Source: Ruminococcus flavefaciens (GTDB taxonomy: Bacteria > Bacteroidota > Bacteroidia > Bacteroidales > P3). From it: a stretch of DNA of 64,000 nucleotides. The translations under genes were made by a program, and so were the position numbers. Positions 44,388 to 53,700 of this stretch are shown here, in pieces (position 1 is the first letter of the stretch; every line of letters starts with the position of its first letter). The stretch lies in assembly GCA_023667315.1 (NCBI GenBank), contig JAMPAI010000009.1, forward strand, positions 16,219 through 80,218, in the 5' to 3' direction. A model generated the notes under the pieces. The model saw only the letters and a program-made list of their open reading frames with translations, was not told the origin of the DNA and searched no databases.

Positions 44388-47300
44388 ATGAAGAAGTTAC
44401 TTTTTGGGGGCTTCACGGCCCTGATGATGCTCTTCTCGCTGGTCGGCTTTGTCCGGGCAGAAGACAAGGCCAAGGTGACGGTTTCGGTTGAAGGAGCCTG
44501 GATTATAGGGAGCACGCCCCTTCCTAAATTTACCGTTGCAATAGAACAGATTAGCGAAAATGACGCAGACCAGATCGTAATGGGCACGGGTGCCGGAAAT
44601 CTGGCGGTAGAGGTTACCTTTGCCAAAGAAGCCGCCTCTACCCAAGATGGAGATGCCGATCAGGCCAAAACACAGATTCTAACGGCCAGGAACCCCAATG
44701 TAGATATCACCGGATTGGATGCCGGCACATGGAACCTTACCTACAGGTTGGTAAAGGGCGAAGCCCCCACTACCGCTTTCGACGGCAATGCAGAATTGAC
44801 GAATACAACGCCTTCTGTCCTTACCGTTAGCGAAGCCCCTGTGGTAACCTTTACCCCTTCGCCGGAAAACCCGGTTCAGGAAGGAACGGAAATTACCATT
44901 GGCGCTCCTTCCGAAGCTTTAATGGTAACGTGGTCCCTTTATAAGGATCAGGCGGCCGCCGATGCCGATGACTATCCAATCCCCAATATGTATCCGGAAT
45001 CCAAACCCGTTGTCTCTCTGGAAGAACAATATCTTAGGGTGACGGTAACGATTAACAGTAAAAGAATTGTTTATAACGCCAGTTACACGGTAACCGAAGC
45101 CGCCGTTAAGGCGCCCGTTTTCGAACCTGTTGCCGGTATTGTGAGCAAGGCTACGGATATCAAGATTACCGCTGCCGACGGTGCCGACATCTGGTACACG
45201 CTTGATGGTACGGAACCTGAAGCCGACGCAACCAAAGCCACGAAATATACTGAAGCCTTCAGGCTTACAGAAGCCTGCACGGTAAAGGCCATCGCCGTAA
45301 ATGGTAACGATAAGTCGGCCGTGGTGAGCGCCGCCTATACCTTGATAGAAGACAGCGATGCGGAACTGGATTTCGACACGGTGGCAGCCAAGAACTATCC
45401 TATCATGATGTCCATTAAAACGGAAAATTACACCATAATGGACGCGGAATACGATGTTTACTATACCACCGACAGAAGGACGACTCCCAGCAAGGAAGCC
45501 TTCGAAAGGAACCCCGACAGCACCATCAAGAAAACGGGTTACCATCTGATTCCCACGGATGATGGATGGGGCCGACGCGTATATGCGTATGCCGTTATGG
45601 AATCGAACGACACGCTTAAGGCGCAGGTCTATCTGACGATCAACAATGTGGAAATGCCCCTTCCCTTGGTGAAACGCGCCGTTCGGGTAAACTCCATTCC
45701 CGCCCCCAGAGCCAGCGTGGAATCAGGTTTGGTGGAAGCCGGCACCAAGATGGTGCTTAAGAGCGATTCCTCGGCGGCCGTCATTTACTACACGGTAGAT
45801 GGAACGGAGCCTCTTTACGAACGTATATTGGAAAATCAGGAACTTTTATATGACGGGACAATATCGGTTTGGTCTGACACGAGAATGGACGGCGGCGACA
45901 CCATCGTGATTACGAAAGATACCGTGATCAAGGCCATCGCCTATATCGAAAACAGCGGTGTGGGCGGTTTTGCAGGCAACGGCACGCCCAAAGACGGCGA
46001 ACCGGCCGGTTCGAGCGTGGTGGAATTCCGCTACACCGTTAAGCAGGCCCAGACCGCTCCCGCGCTGACGCTCAGCCCCGACGGCTCGGCTTCCGTAAAG
46101 GCGGGTACGGAAATCACGGTTTCCCGCTCCGCCTCTGCCCCCCAAACGGGCTATATCGCCTATAAGTTCTATGCCGACTCAGCCTCGGCCAAGGCCGACA
46201 ACAACTTTATGAGTTGGTACGAAGGTGCCGGTTTCTACGATGAATACGAAGGCAAAGACAAGCCCGTGCTTACGCAGGAACTTCCGGTAATCGCCATCGG
46301 CATTACCGACGACGGCAACGGTGACGCCGCCTACTGGCAGGTTGACCCGATTATCGTTAAATACACCGTAACCGAAGGCGATGCCGAAGAAGGCGTTGTA
46401 TTGACGTTCGATCCCGAGGGCAATGCCAGGATGGATATTTTCGGTTCCTCGCCCGTGGTGCTTATGGAAGGCGACACGGTAACCATCACGCCTTCCGACG
46501 ATGCGAAGGGCACCATCTACTACGTGTTCAGCGGCTCGACCCTGGAGGGCGGCGATCTGCTGGAGACCGCCAAGACCGATGAGATGGATGCCGCGGTAAA
46601 GGTATATGACCCCGCCAACAAGCCCACGCTTCCCTACAAGACACAAGGCGCGGAAGACGGCCTCTGCTTCCTCTGCGCCATCTTCAGGGGCGAAGACGGC
46701 GAATGGTCGAAGATGCATTCGGCCAACTACGAGGTAACCTCCTCCTTCTCCCTGACCATACCCCAGCCCGTGTTCACCCCCGCCGCCGGCGAGTACACCG
46801 ACAGCGTGTATGTTCAGATTACCTGCTCGGATCCCAACTTGGAGATCGTATATGCGTACGGTTACGATATGGTTCAATTTCCCGACAAGACCTATTATCC
46901 GAAAGATTCGGTAGGTTTCAAGGGGCTGCTGGTTAAATCGACCACCGAGATCTATGCGCGTACGGTATCCCGCCGCGACACCAATTCTTCGTGGGAGCAT
47001 TCGCCGCTGGTAACCGCCAAATACACGATCAAGAAGAGTGAAGACCCCGAAGCGGAAATGGACACTCTGCCTATGCCCAAGTTCAGCGTGGCCGCGGGCG
47101 AAGTGGACAAGGGCACGATGGTAACTTTGAGCTGCGACACGACCGGTGCCAAGATCTACTACTCGATCAATGCCGACACGGTAACGGCCAACAGCCAGGA
47201 ATACACCGCCGCCATTGCCATCGACAGCAACATGACCATCCGCGCGATCGCGGTGAAGGAAGGCTTCGTAAGCTCGGCCATCGCCGTGGCGGCCTATACG

Positions 47301-47561
47301 GTGAAGGAAGAAACCTCGGCCAACGAAGGCCGTGAGCTTGCGGGCGTGCGCCTGTACCCGAACCCGACGGAAGGCAACTTCAGCGTGGAAGCTCCCGTGG
47401 CCGTGAAGGTGGAAATCTTCGCCTCGAACGGCGTGATCGTGAAGGCCTTCACGATGTCTGCCGGCGTTGAGGAAGTACGCCTCAATAACAGCGGCATTTA
47501 CTTCGTACGCCTCACGGCCGAAAACGGCCAGGTAGCCGTAAAACGCGTGGTGGTACGATAG
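44388..47561 (+). CDS. Array paralog 4: secreted multi-module T9SS protein
   Basis: The 1,057-residue protein starts at the ATG at 44388 with signal peptide MKKLLFGGFTALMMLFSLVGFVRA. It has one LTxGxWxLxYxLVKG module (about 28-143). The SPxxxxPVQEGTEITI-type module follows (about 148-240). CHB_HEX_C modules follow (ADIWYTLDGTEPEADA, AEYDVYYTTDRRTTPS, AAVIYYTVDGTEPLYE). A second PDGS-type module lies at about 560-670. The long block shared with paralog 2 occupies about 672-884, then comes one terminal CHB_HEX_C module and a T9SS sorting domain (about 978-1057). An earlier in-frame start at 44250 would place hydrophilic sequence and the promoter inside the gene and is rejected. Confidence 0.83.
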   Translation: MKKLLFGGFTALMMLFSLVGFVRAEDKAKVTVSVEGAWIIGSTPLPKFTVAIEQISENDADQIVMGTGAGNLAVEVTFAKEAASTQDGDADQAKTQILTARNPNVDITGLDAGTWNLTYRLVKGEAPTTAFDGNAELTNTTPSVLTVSEAPVVTFTPSPENPVQEGTEITIGAPSEALMVTWSLYKDQAAADADDYPIPNMYPESKPVVSLEEQYLRVTVTINSKRIVYNASYTVTEAAVKAPVFEPVAGIVSKATDIKITAADGADIWYTLDGTEPEADATKATKYTEAFRLTEACTVKAIAVNGNDKSAVVSAAYTLIEDSDAELDFDTVAAKNYPIMMSIKTENYTIMDAEYDVYYTTDRRTTPSKEAFERNPDSTIKKTGYHLIPTDDGWGRRVYAYAVMESNDTLKAQVYLTINNVEMPLPLVKRAVRVNSIPAPRASVESGLVEAGTKMVLKSDSSAAVIYYTVDGTEPLYERILENQELLYDGTISVWSDTRMDGGDTIVITKDTVIKAIAYIENSGVGGFAGNGTPKDGEPAGSSVVEFRYTVKQAQTAPALTLSPDGSASVKAGTEITVSRSASAPQTGYIAYKFYADSASAKADNNFMSWYEGAGFYDEYEGKDKPVLTQELPVIAIGITDDGNGDAAYWQVDPIIVKYTVTEGDAEEGVVLTFDPEGNARMDIFGSSPVVLMEGDTVTITPSDDAKGTIYYVFSGSTLEGGDLLETAKTDEMDAAVKVYDPANKPTLPYKTQGAEDGLCFLCAIFRGEDGEWSKMHSANYEVTSSFSLTIPQPVFTPAAGEYTDSVYVQITCSDPNLEIVYAYGYDMVQFPDKTYYPKDSVGFKGLLVKSTTEIYARTVSRRDTNSSWEHSPLVTAKYTIKKSEDPEAEMDTLPMPKFSVAAGEVDKGTMVTLSCDTTGAKIYYSINADTVTANSQEYTAAIAIDSNMTIRAIAVKEGFVSSAIAVAAYTVKEETSANEGRELAGVRLYPNPTEGNFSVEAPVAVKVEIFASNGVIVKAFTMSAGVEEVRLNNSGIYFVRLTAENGQVAVKRVVVR

Positions 47562-47578
47562 TGTTAAGCGCCATATTT

Positions 47579-47641
47579 CCAGGGATAACCTCCTTGGATG
47601 CGGGAAGCCCGTCGGCCATTTGTCCGGCGGGCTTCTTTTTT
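47579..47641 (+). terminator. Double-hairpin 3' end of paralog 4
   Basis: A weak CCAGG/CCTTGG hairpin (47579-47597), then GAAGCCCGTCGG / CCGGCGGGCTTC (47604-47635) followed by TTTTTT. Confidence 0.85.
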
Positions 47642-47691
47642 GCCCCTGACGGGTTATTTCTGTTTTTACTTCACGGTATCACAAAAATGAA

Positions 47692-47699
47692 TATATTTG
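47692..47699 (+). promoter_or_regulatory. -7 promoter box of the TPR/HTH regulator gene
   Basis: TATATTTG fits TAnnTTTG, 20 bases before the ATG at 47720. It differs in its upstream half from the array promoters. Confidence 0.6.
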
Positions 47700-47719
47700 C
47701 TTGAAAAAGAAGATAAAAT

Positions 47720-49519
47720 ATGCTCTTGAAATGTAACGTGAAGGCCACTGTGCTCTATTGTGAGCGCTTTTTTGCCCCCTTGGCACGGCTTTTTCCGTTG
47801 TTCGTGCTGTTGCTGGGAGGCAGGGCTTTCGCCACCGAGGAAGACAGCCTGCAGGCCTTCGACAGGCTGCTTTCTTACCAAAGCGACCTGTCGGCACAGG
47901 AGAGAATTACAATTACAAGAAAAGCAGAGGATTACGCAAGGTCGAAAGGAAATATTTTCAAGGCGTACTCGTATGCCGCCCAGCGCGGATACCTTTATTT
48001 TTCCGTAGATGAGAGCGATTCCTGCCTGGCGATCAATTCGGTGCTGATTCCCAGTATCGAGAGTTTTGTGCGCGAAACCGGCGAAGACCGTTGGAAGATT
48101 ATGCTCGTGGACTGCTACTCGGATGTGGCGCTGTGCAAGATGTACGGCGAGCAGAGCGATTCGGCCATGTTGATTTACCAAGGCCTGCTGCTGAGGTTCG
48201 AGCACGACACCGTTTCGTACCTGCAGGCCAAGTGCCTGAACGGAATAGGGGTGGTGTTCGCCTATCAGAAACTGTTCGACCTGGCCGAAGACTATTTCCT
48301 TTCAGCCCTGGAGAAATACACGCTGGCGGGGCACATGTGGGGCGTTTTCGCCGTAAGCTCCAACCTGGTGGCCTTCTTTCAGATACAGGGGCAGTACGAG
48401 GCGGCGCTTCCCTACGGAATACGGGCCTACCGCATCGCCCATGCCGAGCATTACAACGGACAGGAACAGATCTACGCCTCCCTGGCCATGGGCACCATCT
48501 ATTCGGGCATGGAGCAGTACGATATAGCGGCTCCGTATTTCGAGGAAGCCTTGAAACTGGCCAAAGACAAGAACTTTACCCATATGGAGGGTTTTGCCGA
48601 GGCTTCCCAGGCGCGCAACCTCTATCATCTGGGAAAATACGCGCAGGCCCGTCAGGTGGCCGAGAACGCGCTCCGGCAGATCAAGGACAAGAAGAAGTAT
48701 TCGCTGCAGATGGACCTGCTGCAGATTCTTATCGATGTGGCCGAGAAGCAGAACGACATGAACGCTTCCCTGCGCTATCTGCGCGAATACACGGTGGTGC
48801 GCAATTCGCAGATGGATATGGAGAATATGCGGCAGCTGCTCAACGTTCAGAACCAGTACGACACTTACCGCAGGGAGCAGGAGGCCCGCAACGACGTCAA
48901 CGAATTCAAGCTTACCAAGGCCAGGGCGCAGAACCGCGTGCTTTGGATCATCATGCTCTCCACCTCCGTGGTGCTGCTGGTGGTCGTGGTGCTGCTTCTG
49001 GCAAGGCGGATGTTCAAGTTCCGCAAGGCGGCGGTATTGTTGAAGGAAGAATCCCGGCAGCAGATAAAGACGGCCGAGGAACAGATCGAGATAAAGAACA
49101 AGGAACTGGCCACCAACGCCCTGCAGTTCTTGCGGCTCAACAACCTGCAGGAAAACATATTAAAGGAACTCAAGCACCTTAAGACGGCCTTTACGCTGCG
49201 GGCCAGGGAAAAACGCGCCGTGTGCGAGATCGAGGAACTGGTGCAGCAGATAGCCTCCGAACGGGAATGGAAGGATTTCCAGTTCTATTTCGAGCAGGTG
49301 GACAAGGAGTTCATGCTCAAGCTCTCGGAGAGGTTTCCCGACCTTACCGCCAACGAGAAGCACCTGTGCGTTCTGTTCAACCTGGGCCTCACCAACAAGG
49401 ACGTGGCCAACCTTACCGGGCGCAGCCTGCAGTCGGTGGGCATGGCCAAGTTCCGCCTCAAGTCGAAGCTCAAGCTGGAGAACAGCGATGAACTGACTCA
49501 GTTCCTCAACGCGCTGTAG
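47720..49519 (+). CDS. Membrane-anchored TPR protein with C-terminal LuxR-like HTH
   Basis: The 599-residue protein has an N-terminal hydrophobic/signal segment (about 17-38). Tetratricopeptide repeats follow (about 130-360; CLNGIGVVFAYQKLFDLAEDYFLSALEKY, ASLAMGTIYSGMEQYDIAAPYFEEALKLA). One membrane helix (about 408-428, VLWIIMLSTSVVLLVVVVLLLA) precedes a coiled coil (436-510). A C-terminal helix-turn-helix completes it (about 535-595, FPDLTANEKHLCVLFNLGLTNKDVANLTGRS). This build is typical of Bacteroidales one-component regulators that sense outside the cytoplasm and bind DNA inside. It lies between the paralog array and the convergent subtilisin operon; regulation of either is plausible but unproven. 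Confidence 0.85.
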   Translation: MLLKCNVKATVLYCERFFAPLARLFPLFVLLLGGRAFATEEDSLQAFDRLLSYQSDLSAQERITITRKAEDYARSKGNIFKAYSYAAQRGYLYFSVDESDSCLAINSVLIPSIESFVRETGEDRWKIMLVDCYSDVALCKMYGEQSDSAMLIYQGLLLRFEHDTVSYLQAKCLNGIGVVFAYQKLFDLAEDYFLSALEKYTLAGHMWGVFAVSSNLVAFFQIQGQYEAALPYGIRAYRIAHAEHYNGQEQIYASLAMGTIYSGMEQYDIAAPYFEEALKLAKDKNFTHMEGFAEASQARNLYHLGKYAQARQVAENALRQIKDKKKYSLQMDLLQILIDVAEKQNDMNASLRYLREYTVVRNSQMDMENMRQLLNVQNQYDTYRREQEARNDVNEFKLTKARAQNRVLWIIMLSTSVVLLVVVVLLLARRMFKFRKAAVLLKEESRQQIKTAEEQIEIKNKELATNALQFLRLNNLQENILKELKHLKTAFTLRAREKRAVCEIEELVQQIASEREWKDFQFYFEQVDKEFMLKLSERFPDLTANEKHLCVLFNLGLTNKDVANLTGRSLQSVGMAKFRLKSKLKLENSDELTQFLNAL

Positions 49520-49540
49520 TCCTTTGCCTTTTTAATAAAA

Positions 49541-49567
49541 AACCCGGACGTATGTCCGGGTTTTTTT
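49541..49567. terminator. Intrinsic terminator after the regulator gene
   Basis: A perfect 9-bp stem AACCCGGAC / GTCCGGGTT with loop GTAT, preceded by A-run and followed by T-run. It may serve both convergent units. Confidence 0.92.
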
Positions 49568-49625
49568 GTCGGGTTTCGATACCTTTTATCGCGGTTAGAC
49601 CCTTTATTTTTTTTGGGAAAGTATC

Positions 49626-51791
49626 TTAGAGCTTGGCCACCTTGGAAATCTGCCAGCCGTTGCCGGTAAGCACCTTTATGATATAGGTGCCGGCGGCCAG
49701 GCTTTCCATATCGAGTTCCCGGCTCGGAAGGCCTTCGGCAAAACTTTGGCTCAAGACGCGCTGTCCGTTGGGGGCGTAGAGTTCCACCGCATAGATGTCG
49801 GTGCCCTTGCCGTCTATCGTAACCTTGCCGGTGGCGGGATTGGGATAGACGCGCAGCGAGGCGGCCGATTCCAGACGGTTGTTGGCGGTGATGTCCGGTG
49901 TGCCCGAAAAGGAGGCCTTTATTTCCGAGTTCATCTTAACCGTGTATTCCAGCACGGTATCCCTGCCCAGTACCGAGTTGTCTTCCGACCAACGGGTAAA
50001 GCTGCAGCCTTTGACCGCGCGGGCTTTCAGCGTGATGGTCTGATCTATGGGGAACGAACCGGTTCCCTCTATCGTGCCGCAGCCTTCGGGCTGTACGCTT
50101 ACGGTGATGTCGTACAGGGTGGGAACGAACAGGTCGGCGCCGGCTCTGAGCGAGGTGTCTTTGTTCTGATATACGGCGCGTACACCGAAGCGGTACATCT
50201 TGTCGGTCTTGTCGATGTCGTGCGTGTATTCCAGTTTTTCGGTTTCGCCTGCGAACACGTTATCGATGAACACCTGGTAAGAGGCCACCGCGTTTTCGGT
50301 GTCGGGTTTTTCCCAGGAGAGTTTCAGCTGGCGGTCTGTGCGTTCCAGTTTAACCGAAGCGGGCATGGCTATCTTGCTTTTGGGCAACAGGGCAAGTGCC
50401 GCCGCCGCGTCGATGACGCCCGAATTGGCGCAGATCCCCTTGTTGTTGCCCATATCGAGCGGCTGAACCGAAGACATCAAGATCTCGCGCATCAGGTAGG
50501 GGGTCAGGGTGGTGTCGGCCGAAAGCAGCAATCCGCAAAGGCCGCTCACCACGGGGGTGGCCATCGAGGTGCCGTACATGCCGTCGTAGTATTCGCCCGT
50601 CAGAGAAGGATAACCGTTCATGCGGTAGTTCTGCGAGGTGCAGTAGGTGGTGCTGAGCAGGCTGGTCTTGCTTTCGTTGTTGCCCGACATCACGAATCCG
50701 CCCGGAGCGGCCACCGTTACCCAGTCGCCGTAGTTCGAGAAGGAGGAAATCTGGCGGTTGTCGTTTACGGCAGCCACCGAGATCACGCCCGGCAGGTAGG
50801 CCGGATACATGGGGCTTTCCTTGTATCCGTCGTTACCCGCGGCGGCCACCACGATGATGCCCTTGTCGATGCAGGCCTCTATGATGGCGCGGTCGGTCTC
50901 GGCGATGGCGTACCGGCCCCAAGAAACGCTGATAACCTTGGCTCCGTGTTCGGCTGCATAGCTGATGCCCGAAAAACCGCCGGAAACTTCCAGGCCCGAA
51001 GCGGCTGTTCCGGGGCAGGAAACGCCCATGAGCGTTACGCCCGAACCGATGGAGGCGATGCCTACGCCGTTGCCGCGTATGGCGCCGACGGCGCCCGCGC
51101 AGTGCGTGCCGTGCGACCAGTTGTAGGCCGGGCAGTTGCTGAGGCTACTGCAGTTGGGGTCTTGCGCCACGTTGGACGGGGGCGCCGAATTGCCGGTGGT
51201 CCCGTCTTTGATGTTGTGTTGGTTTTCGGTGGCGATGCCCAGGTCGGGGTGGTTGCCCCAGACGGCGTTATCCACTACGGCCACCTTTACTTCCGGCCTG
51301 CCGGTCTGCTTGGCCCAGGCTTCCTCGGCGTGAATCAGCTTAAGGTGCCACGAGCCGTAGGAGGTTTCGTAAAGCGGGTCGCCGCCGTCGGCCTCTTCCG
51401 CCTTGGCGGGTCCGGCCATGCCGCCCTGGATGTAGGATACGGGGATCCTTTCCACCAGTTCGATGCGTTCGTCCTGTTGCAGTTCCCTGATCAGATCGTC
51501 GATCCTGGCGGTGCTGTCTAATTTAAGTTCGAAGGTCCTTTCCAGCAGTTCGTTACCGAGGGTACGCATGGAGAACACCGTCTGGTGCAGGCCGTAGCGG
51601 GCTTGCAGTTTTTTAAGCGGAGAGATCTTCTCGGTGGCCATATAACGGTTTGTGGCGGGCGTCTTGGGGCTTGCCGAGGCCTTGAAGCGCACGTAGAGCG
51701 CGTTGTCCTCATATCCGTTCTGCGCCACGGCCTGCGCGCCGGCAAAGGCGGCGCAGGCGGTAAGCATAAGGGAAAAAAGTCTTGTTTTCAT
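49626..51791 (-). CDS. Secreted subtilisin-like serine protease with T9SS sorting domain
   Basis: The protein has 721 residues. A signal peptide (MKTRLFSLMLTACAAFAGAQAVAQ) and an N-terminal propeptide-like region (about 25-140) come first. An S8 peptidase domain (about 145-465) follows with D174 (VAVVDNAVWGNHPDL), H227 (NWSHGTHCAG), oxyanion N320 (AAAGNDG) and S409 (YGTSMATPVVSG). The usual D-[ST]-G after the catalytic Asp is D-N-A here, but all triad residues are present. A fibronectin-like domain, a VQPEGCGTIEGTG repeat domain (about 560-640) and a T9SS sorting domain (about 645-721) follow. It is the last gene of a leftward three-gene operon, two bases after its neighbour. Confidence 0.92.
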   Translation of the reverse strand: MKTRLFSLMLTACAAFAGAQAVAQNGYEDNALYVRFKASASPKTPATNRYMATEKISPLKKLQARYGLHQTVFSMRTLGNELLERTFELKLDSTARIDDLIRELQQDERIELVERIPVSYIQGGMAGPAKAEEADGGDPLYETSYGSWHLKLIHAEEAWAKQTGRPEVKVAVVDNAVWGNHPDLGIATENQHNIKDGTTGNSAPPSNVAQDPNCSSLSNCPAYNWSHGTHCAGAVGAIRGNGVGIASIGSGVTLMGVSCPGTAASGLEVSGGFSGISYAAEHGAKVISVSWGRYAIAETDRAIIEACIDKGIIVVAAAGNDGYKESPMYPAYLPGVISVAAVNDNRQISSFSNYGDWVTVAAPGGFVMSGNNESKTSLLSTTYCTSQNYRMNGYPSLTGEYYDGMYGTSMATPVVSGLCGLLLSADTTLTPYLMREILMSSVQPLDMGNNKGICANSGVIDAAAALALLPKSKIAMPASVKLERTDRQLKLSWEKPDTENAVASYQVFIDNVFAGETEKLEYTHDIDKTDKMYRFGVRAVYQNKDTSLRAGADLFVPTLYDITVSVQPEGCGTIEGTGSFPIDQTITLKARAVKGCSFTRWSEDNSVLGRDTVLEYTVKMNSEIKASFSGTPDITANNRLESAASLRVYPNPATGKVTIDGKGTDIYAVELYAPNGQRVLSQSFAEGLPSRELDMESLAAGTYIIKVLTGNGWQISKVAKL

Positions 51792-51793
51792 GA

Positions 51794-53692
51794 TTAGCGT
51801 TTAATCAGTTTATGGGTAAACACCCCGTGTTCGTTGTCGAGCCGTACGAAGTAGAGTCCCGAACCGAGCGGGGCGGTTTCGAGTTCAAAGAGGTTGCTGC
51901 CTTCCTGTAGCGTAACGTATCGGGAACGTACGGTTTTTCCCGTGGCGTCGATAAGCTGCAGCCTTGCCTTGCCTCCAGTCACGGCCTCGAAGGCCACGAA
52001 ACAGTGTTCACCGGCCGGGTTGGGATAGACGCTGAGTTGGCGGGTTGCCTGTCTGTGCGTTCCGTTGGAAACAGAGAATCCGGGTTTGAGGTAAAAGGCC
52101 TGCGGCACTTGCTTGCTGTTGTCCTGCGACTGCAGGAAGATGACAGCCCCCATATTTTCGAAACTCGAATAGACGGTGGGGCTGTTTTCGTTGAAGGTGT
52201 ATTCGAAATCCTTCTCGATGGTTTGGCCTACCGTTTCGGGAACGATGGGGGTCCCCGTCACGTTGGGAACCATCTGGCGCACCACGTTGTAATAGTCGGT
52301 TTCCTTGTTGTGCATGGCCACCAGGTGGTGTATGGAGTCTTCAATCAGGCAGACAACCAGATTGTAGTCGTTTGCGTCGGGCAGGTAGTTGGTAACGGAA
52401 ACGTGAATCTTGAAGGTGCCGCCGTCGCGTTCCATCGAAGCCCGCAGGCCTGTGGGAATCTTAACCTGCCTGAATGCGGCGATCGAGTCGCGGATATGGT
52501 AGCCGATGGTGGTGTCGGTATGGGTAAAGACACGGCCGTTCATATATACGCAGGGAGCGTAGGGCACGTTATAGAAATCGCCCCGGGCCAGGGTCTGTTC
52601 GGTTACCGTGGGGTCGCCCGCCGAAGGAATGTTCACCTGAAATTTGGCCACCGTGAAATCACCGCTGTTGTCGGTAGCGTTGGCCTTCTGATTTACCAGA
52701 ATGGGGTGTATCCAGCGGTTGAGCGGCTCGCAGTTGGTGCACATGCCGCTCGAGAACATTTCCAGCAGCAGGTTCTTGTGCGGCAGGGAGGAAAGCAGGA
52801 TGCTGTAGATGGGCGCTTCGGCCACGTTCGATGCAAAGTCCTTGCCGTTCAGTTTTTCCACCCAGAGGGAGAACGTGTGGTTGCCTTCGCCGTTCAGGCT
52901 TGGTTTGACGCTTATATCAAGGGTCTTGCCCGGTTCTATGTTTACGTTCGAGACGTTCTGGCGCACCGTTTCCCCCTTGTCGGTCTTATGGCAGAGGGTG
53001 TAGGAGGTTATGTTCTTGGAACCGGTGTTCAACAGAACGGCCTTGGCGGTAAGCTGTTCGGTAGCGTTTGCCATACGTACCGTGCCGTTTACCGTAAGAC
53101 CGGTCACCAGTGCCGAGGATTCCTGTTCGTTATAGACCACAATGTCATCCACGCAGAGCACGTATTTGTTGTTGGAGTTCTGTATAAAGGCGATGTGTAC
53201 CGTTTTTCCGGCGTATTCCGAAAGATCGACGGTGTAGAACGTCCAGCTGTTCGCCGCATAGTTTTCCTTGTGCAGGCTTACAGAGAAGTCGCTTTTCTCG
53301 ATGCCGGCGGTGGAAAGCTTGACTTCGAAACCGTCGCGCTGTTCGGCGTCCATGCGTTTGGCGCGGAAAACGAGCACGGGCTTGGTGGCCGACGAAAGGT
53401 CTATGGCGGGGCTTACCATCCAGCGGTCGGCGGTGGCCGAACGGGTAAAGTAAGAAACGGAAGCCGCCTGCAGGGAGCCGTCGGCGTCGCGATACACGTT
53501 CCATGCCTGGTCGAAGTGCGCGAGGCCGGAGGCGGGGGTGTTGTCGTCGTTGTACAAAGTCCACTTTTCATCCACCTTCCCTACCGAGAAACGGTTGGTG
53601 GCGGATTGAAAATCGTCTTGGAACAAAACCTGGCACGAGCCCGCCGCAAGCAGGCCGAGGCATGCCGAAATTAAAAGTGCAAAACGTTTCAT
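51794..53692 (-). CDS. T9SS cargo protein with cleaved-adhesin-like and Omp28/thioredoxin-like domains
   Basis: The protein has 632 residues. A signal peptide (MKRFALLISACLGLLAAGSC) is followed by a jelly-roll cleaved-adhesin/MAM-like domain (about 22-190; LFQDDFQSATNRF, RWMVSPAIDLSSATKPVLVFRA, VDDIVVYNEQ). An interdomain beta region follows. An Omp28-related, thioredoxin-like domain has CTNC in FSSGMCTNCEPLNRW (about 315-500). The T9SS sorting domain is about 555-632 (LSVYPNPAGEHCFVAFEA...). Cleaved-adhesin domains occur in gingipain-type surface proteins; the CxxC may be redox-active or structural. It is the middle gene of the leftward operon (8-base and 2-base gaps). Confidence 0.82.
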   Translation of the reverse strand: MKRFALLISACLGLLAAGSCQVLFQDDFQSATNRFSVGKVDEKWTLYNDDNTPASGLAHFDQAWNVYRDADGSLQAASVSYFTRSATADRWMVSPAIDLSSATKPVLVFRAKRMDAEQRDGFEVKLSTAGIEKSDFSVSLHKENYAANSWTFYTVDLSEYAGKTVHIAFIQNSNNKYVLCVDDIVVYNEQESSALVTGLTVNGTVRMANATEQLTAKAVLLNTGSKNITSYTLCHKTDKGETVRQNVSNVNIEPGKTLDISVKPSLNGEGNHTFSLWVEKLNGKDFASNVAEAPIYSILLSSLPHKNLLLEMFSSGMCTNCEPLNRWIHPILVNQKANATDNSGDFTVAKFQVNIPSAGDPTVTEQTLARGDFYNVPYAPCVYMNGRVFTHTDTTIGYHIRDSIAAFRQVKIPTGLRASMERDGGTFKIHVSVTNYLPDANDYNLVVCLIEDSIHHLVAMHNKETDYYNVVRQMVPNVTGTPIVPETVGQTIEKDFEYTFNENSPTVYSSFENMGAVIFLQSQDNSKQVPQAFYLKPGFSVSNGTHRQATRQLSVYPNPAGEHCFVAFEAVTGGKARLQLIDATGKTVRSRYVTLQEGSNLFELETAPLGSGLYFVRLDNEHGVFTHKLIKR

Positions 53693-53700
53693 GATATTTA

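Noticed and set aside
53635-53692. Possible lipoprotein signal (LAAGSC) at the start of the cleaved-adhesin/Omp28-like protein
   Set aside because: The -3 position is Ala rather than Leu/Val/Ile, the residues after the Cys are not typical, and the T9SS sorting domain implies release from the inner membrane by ordinary signal peptidase.
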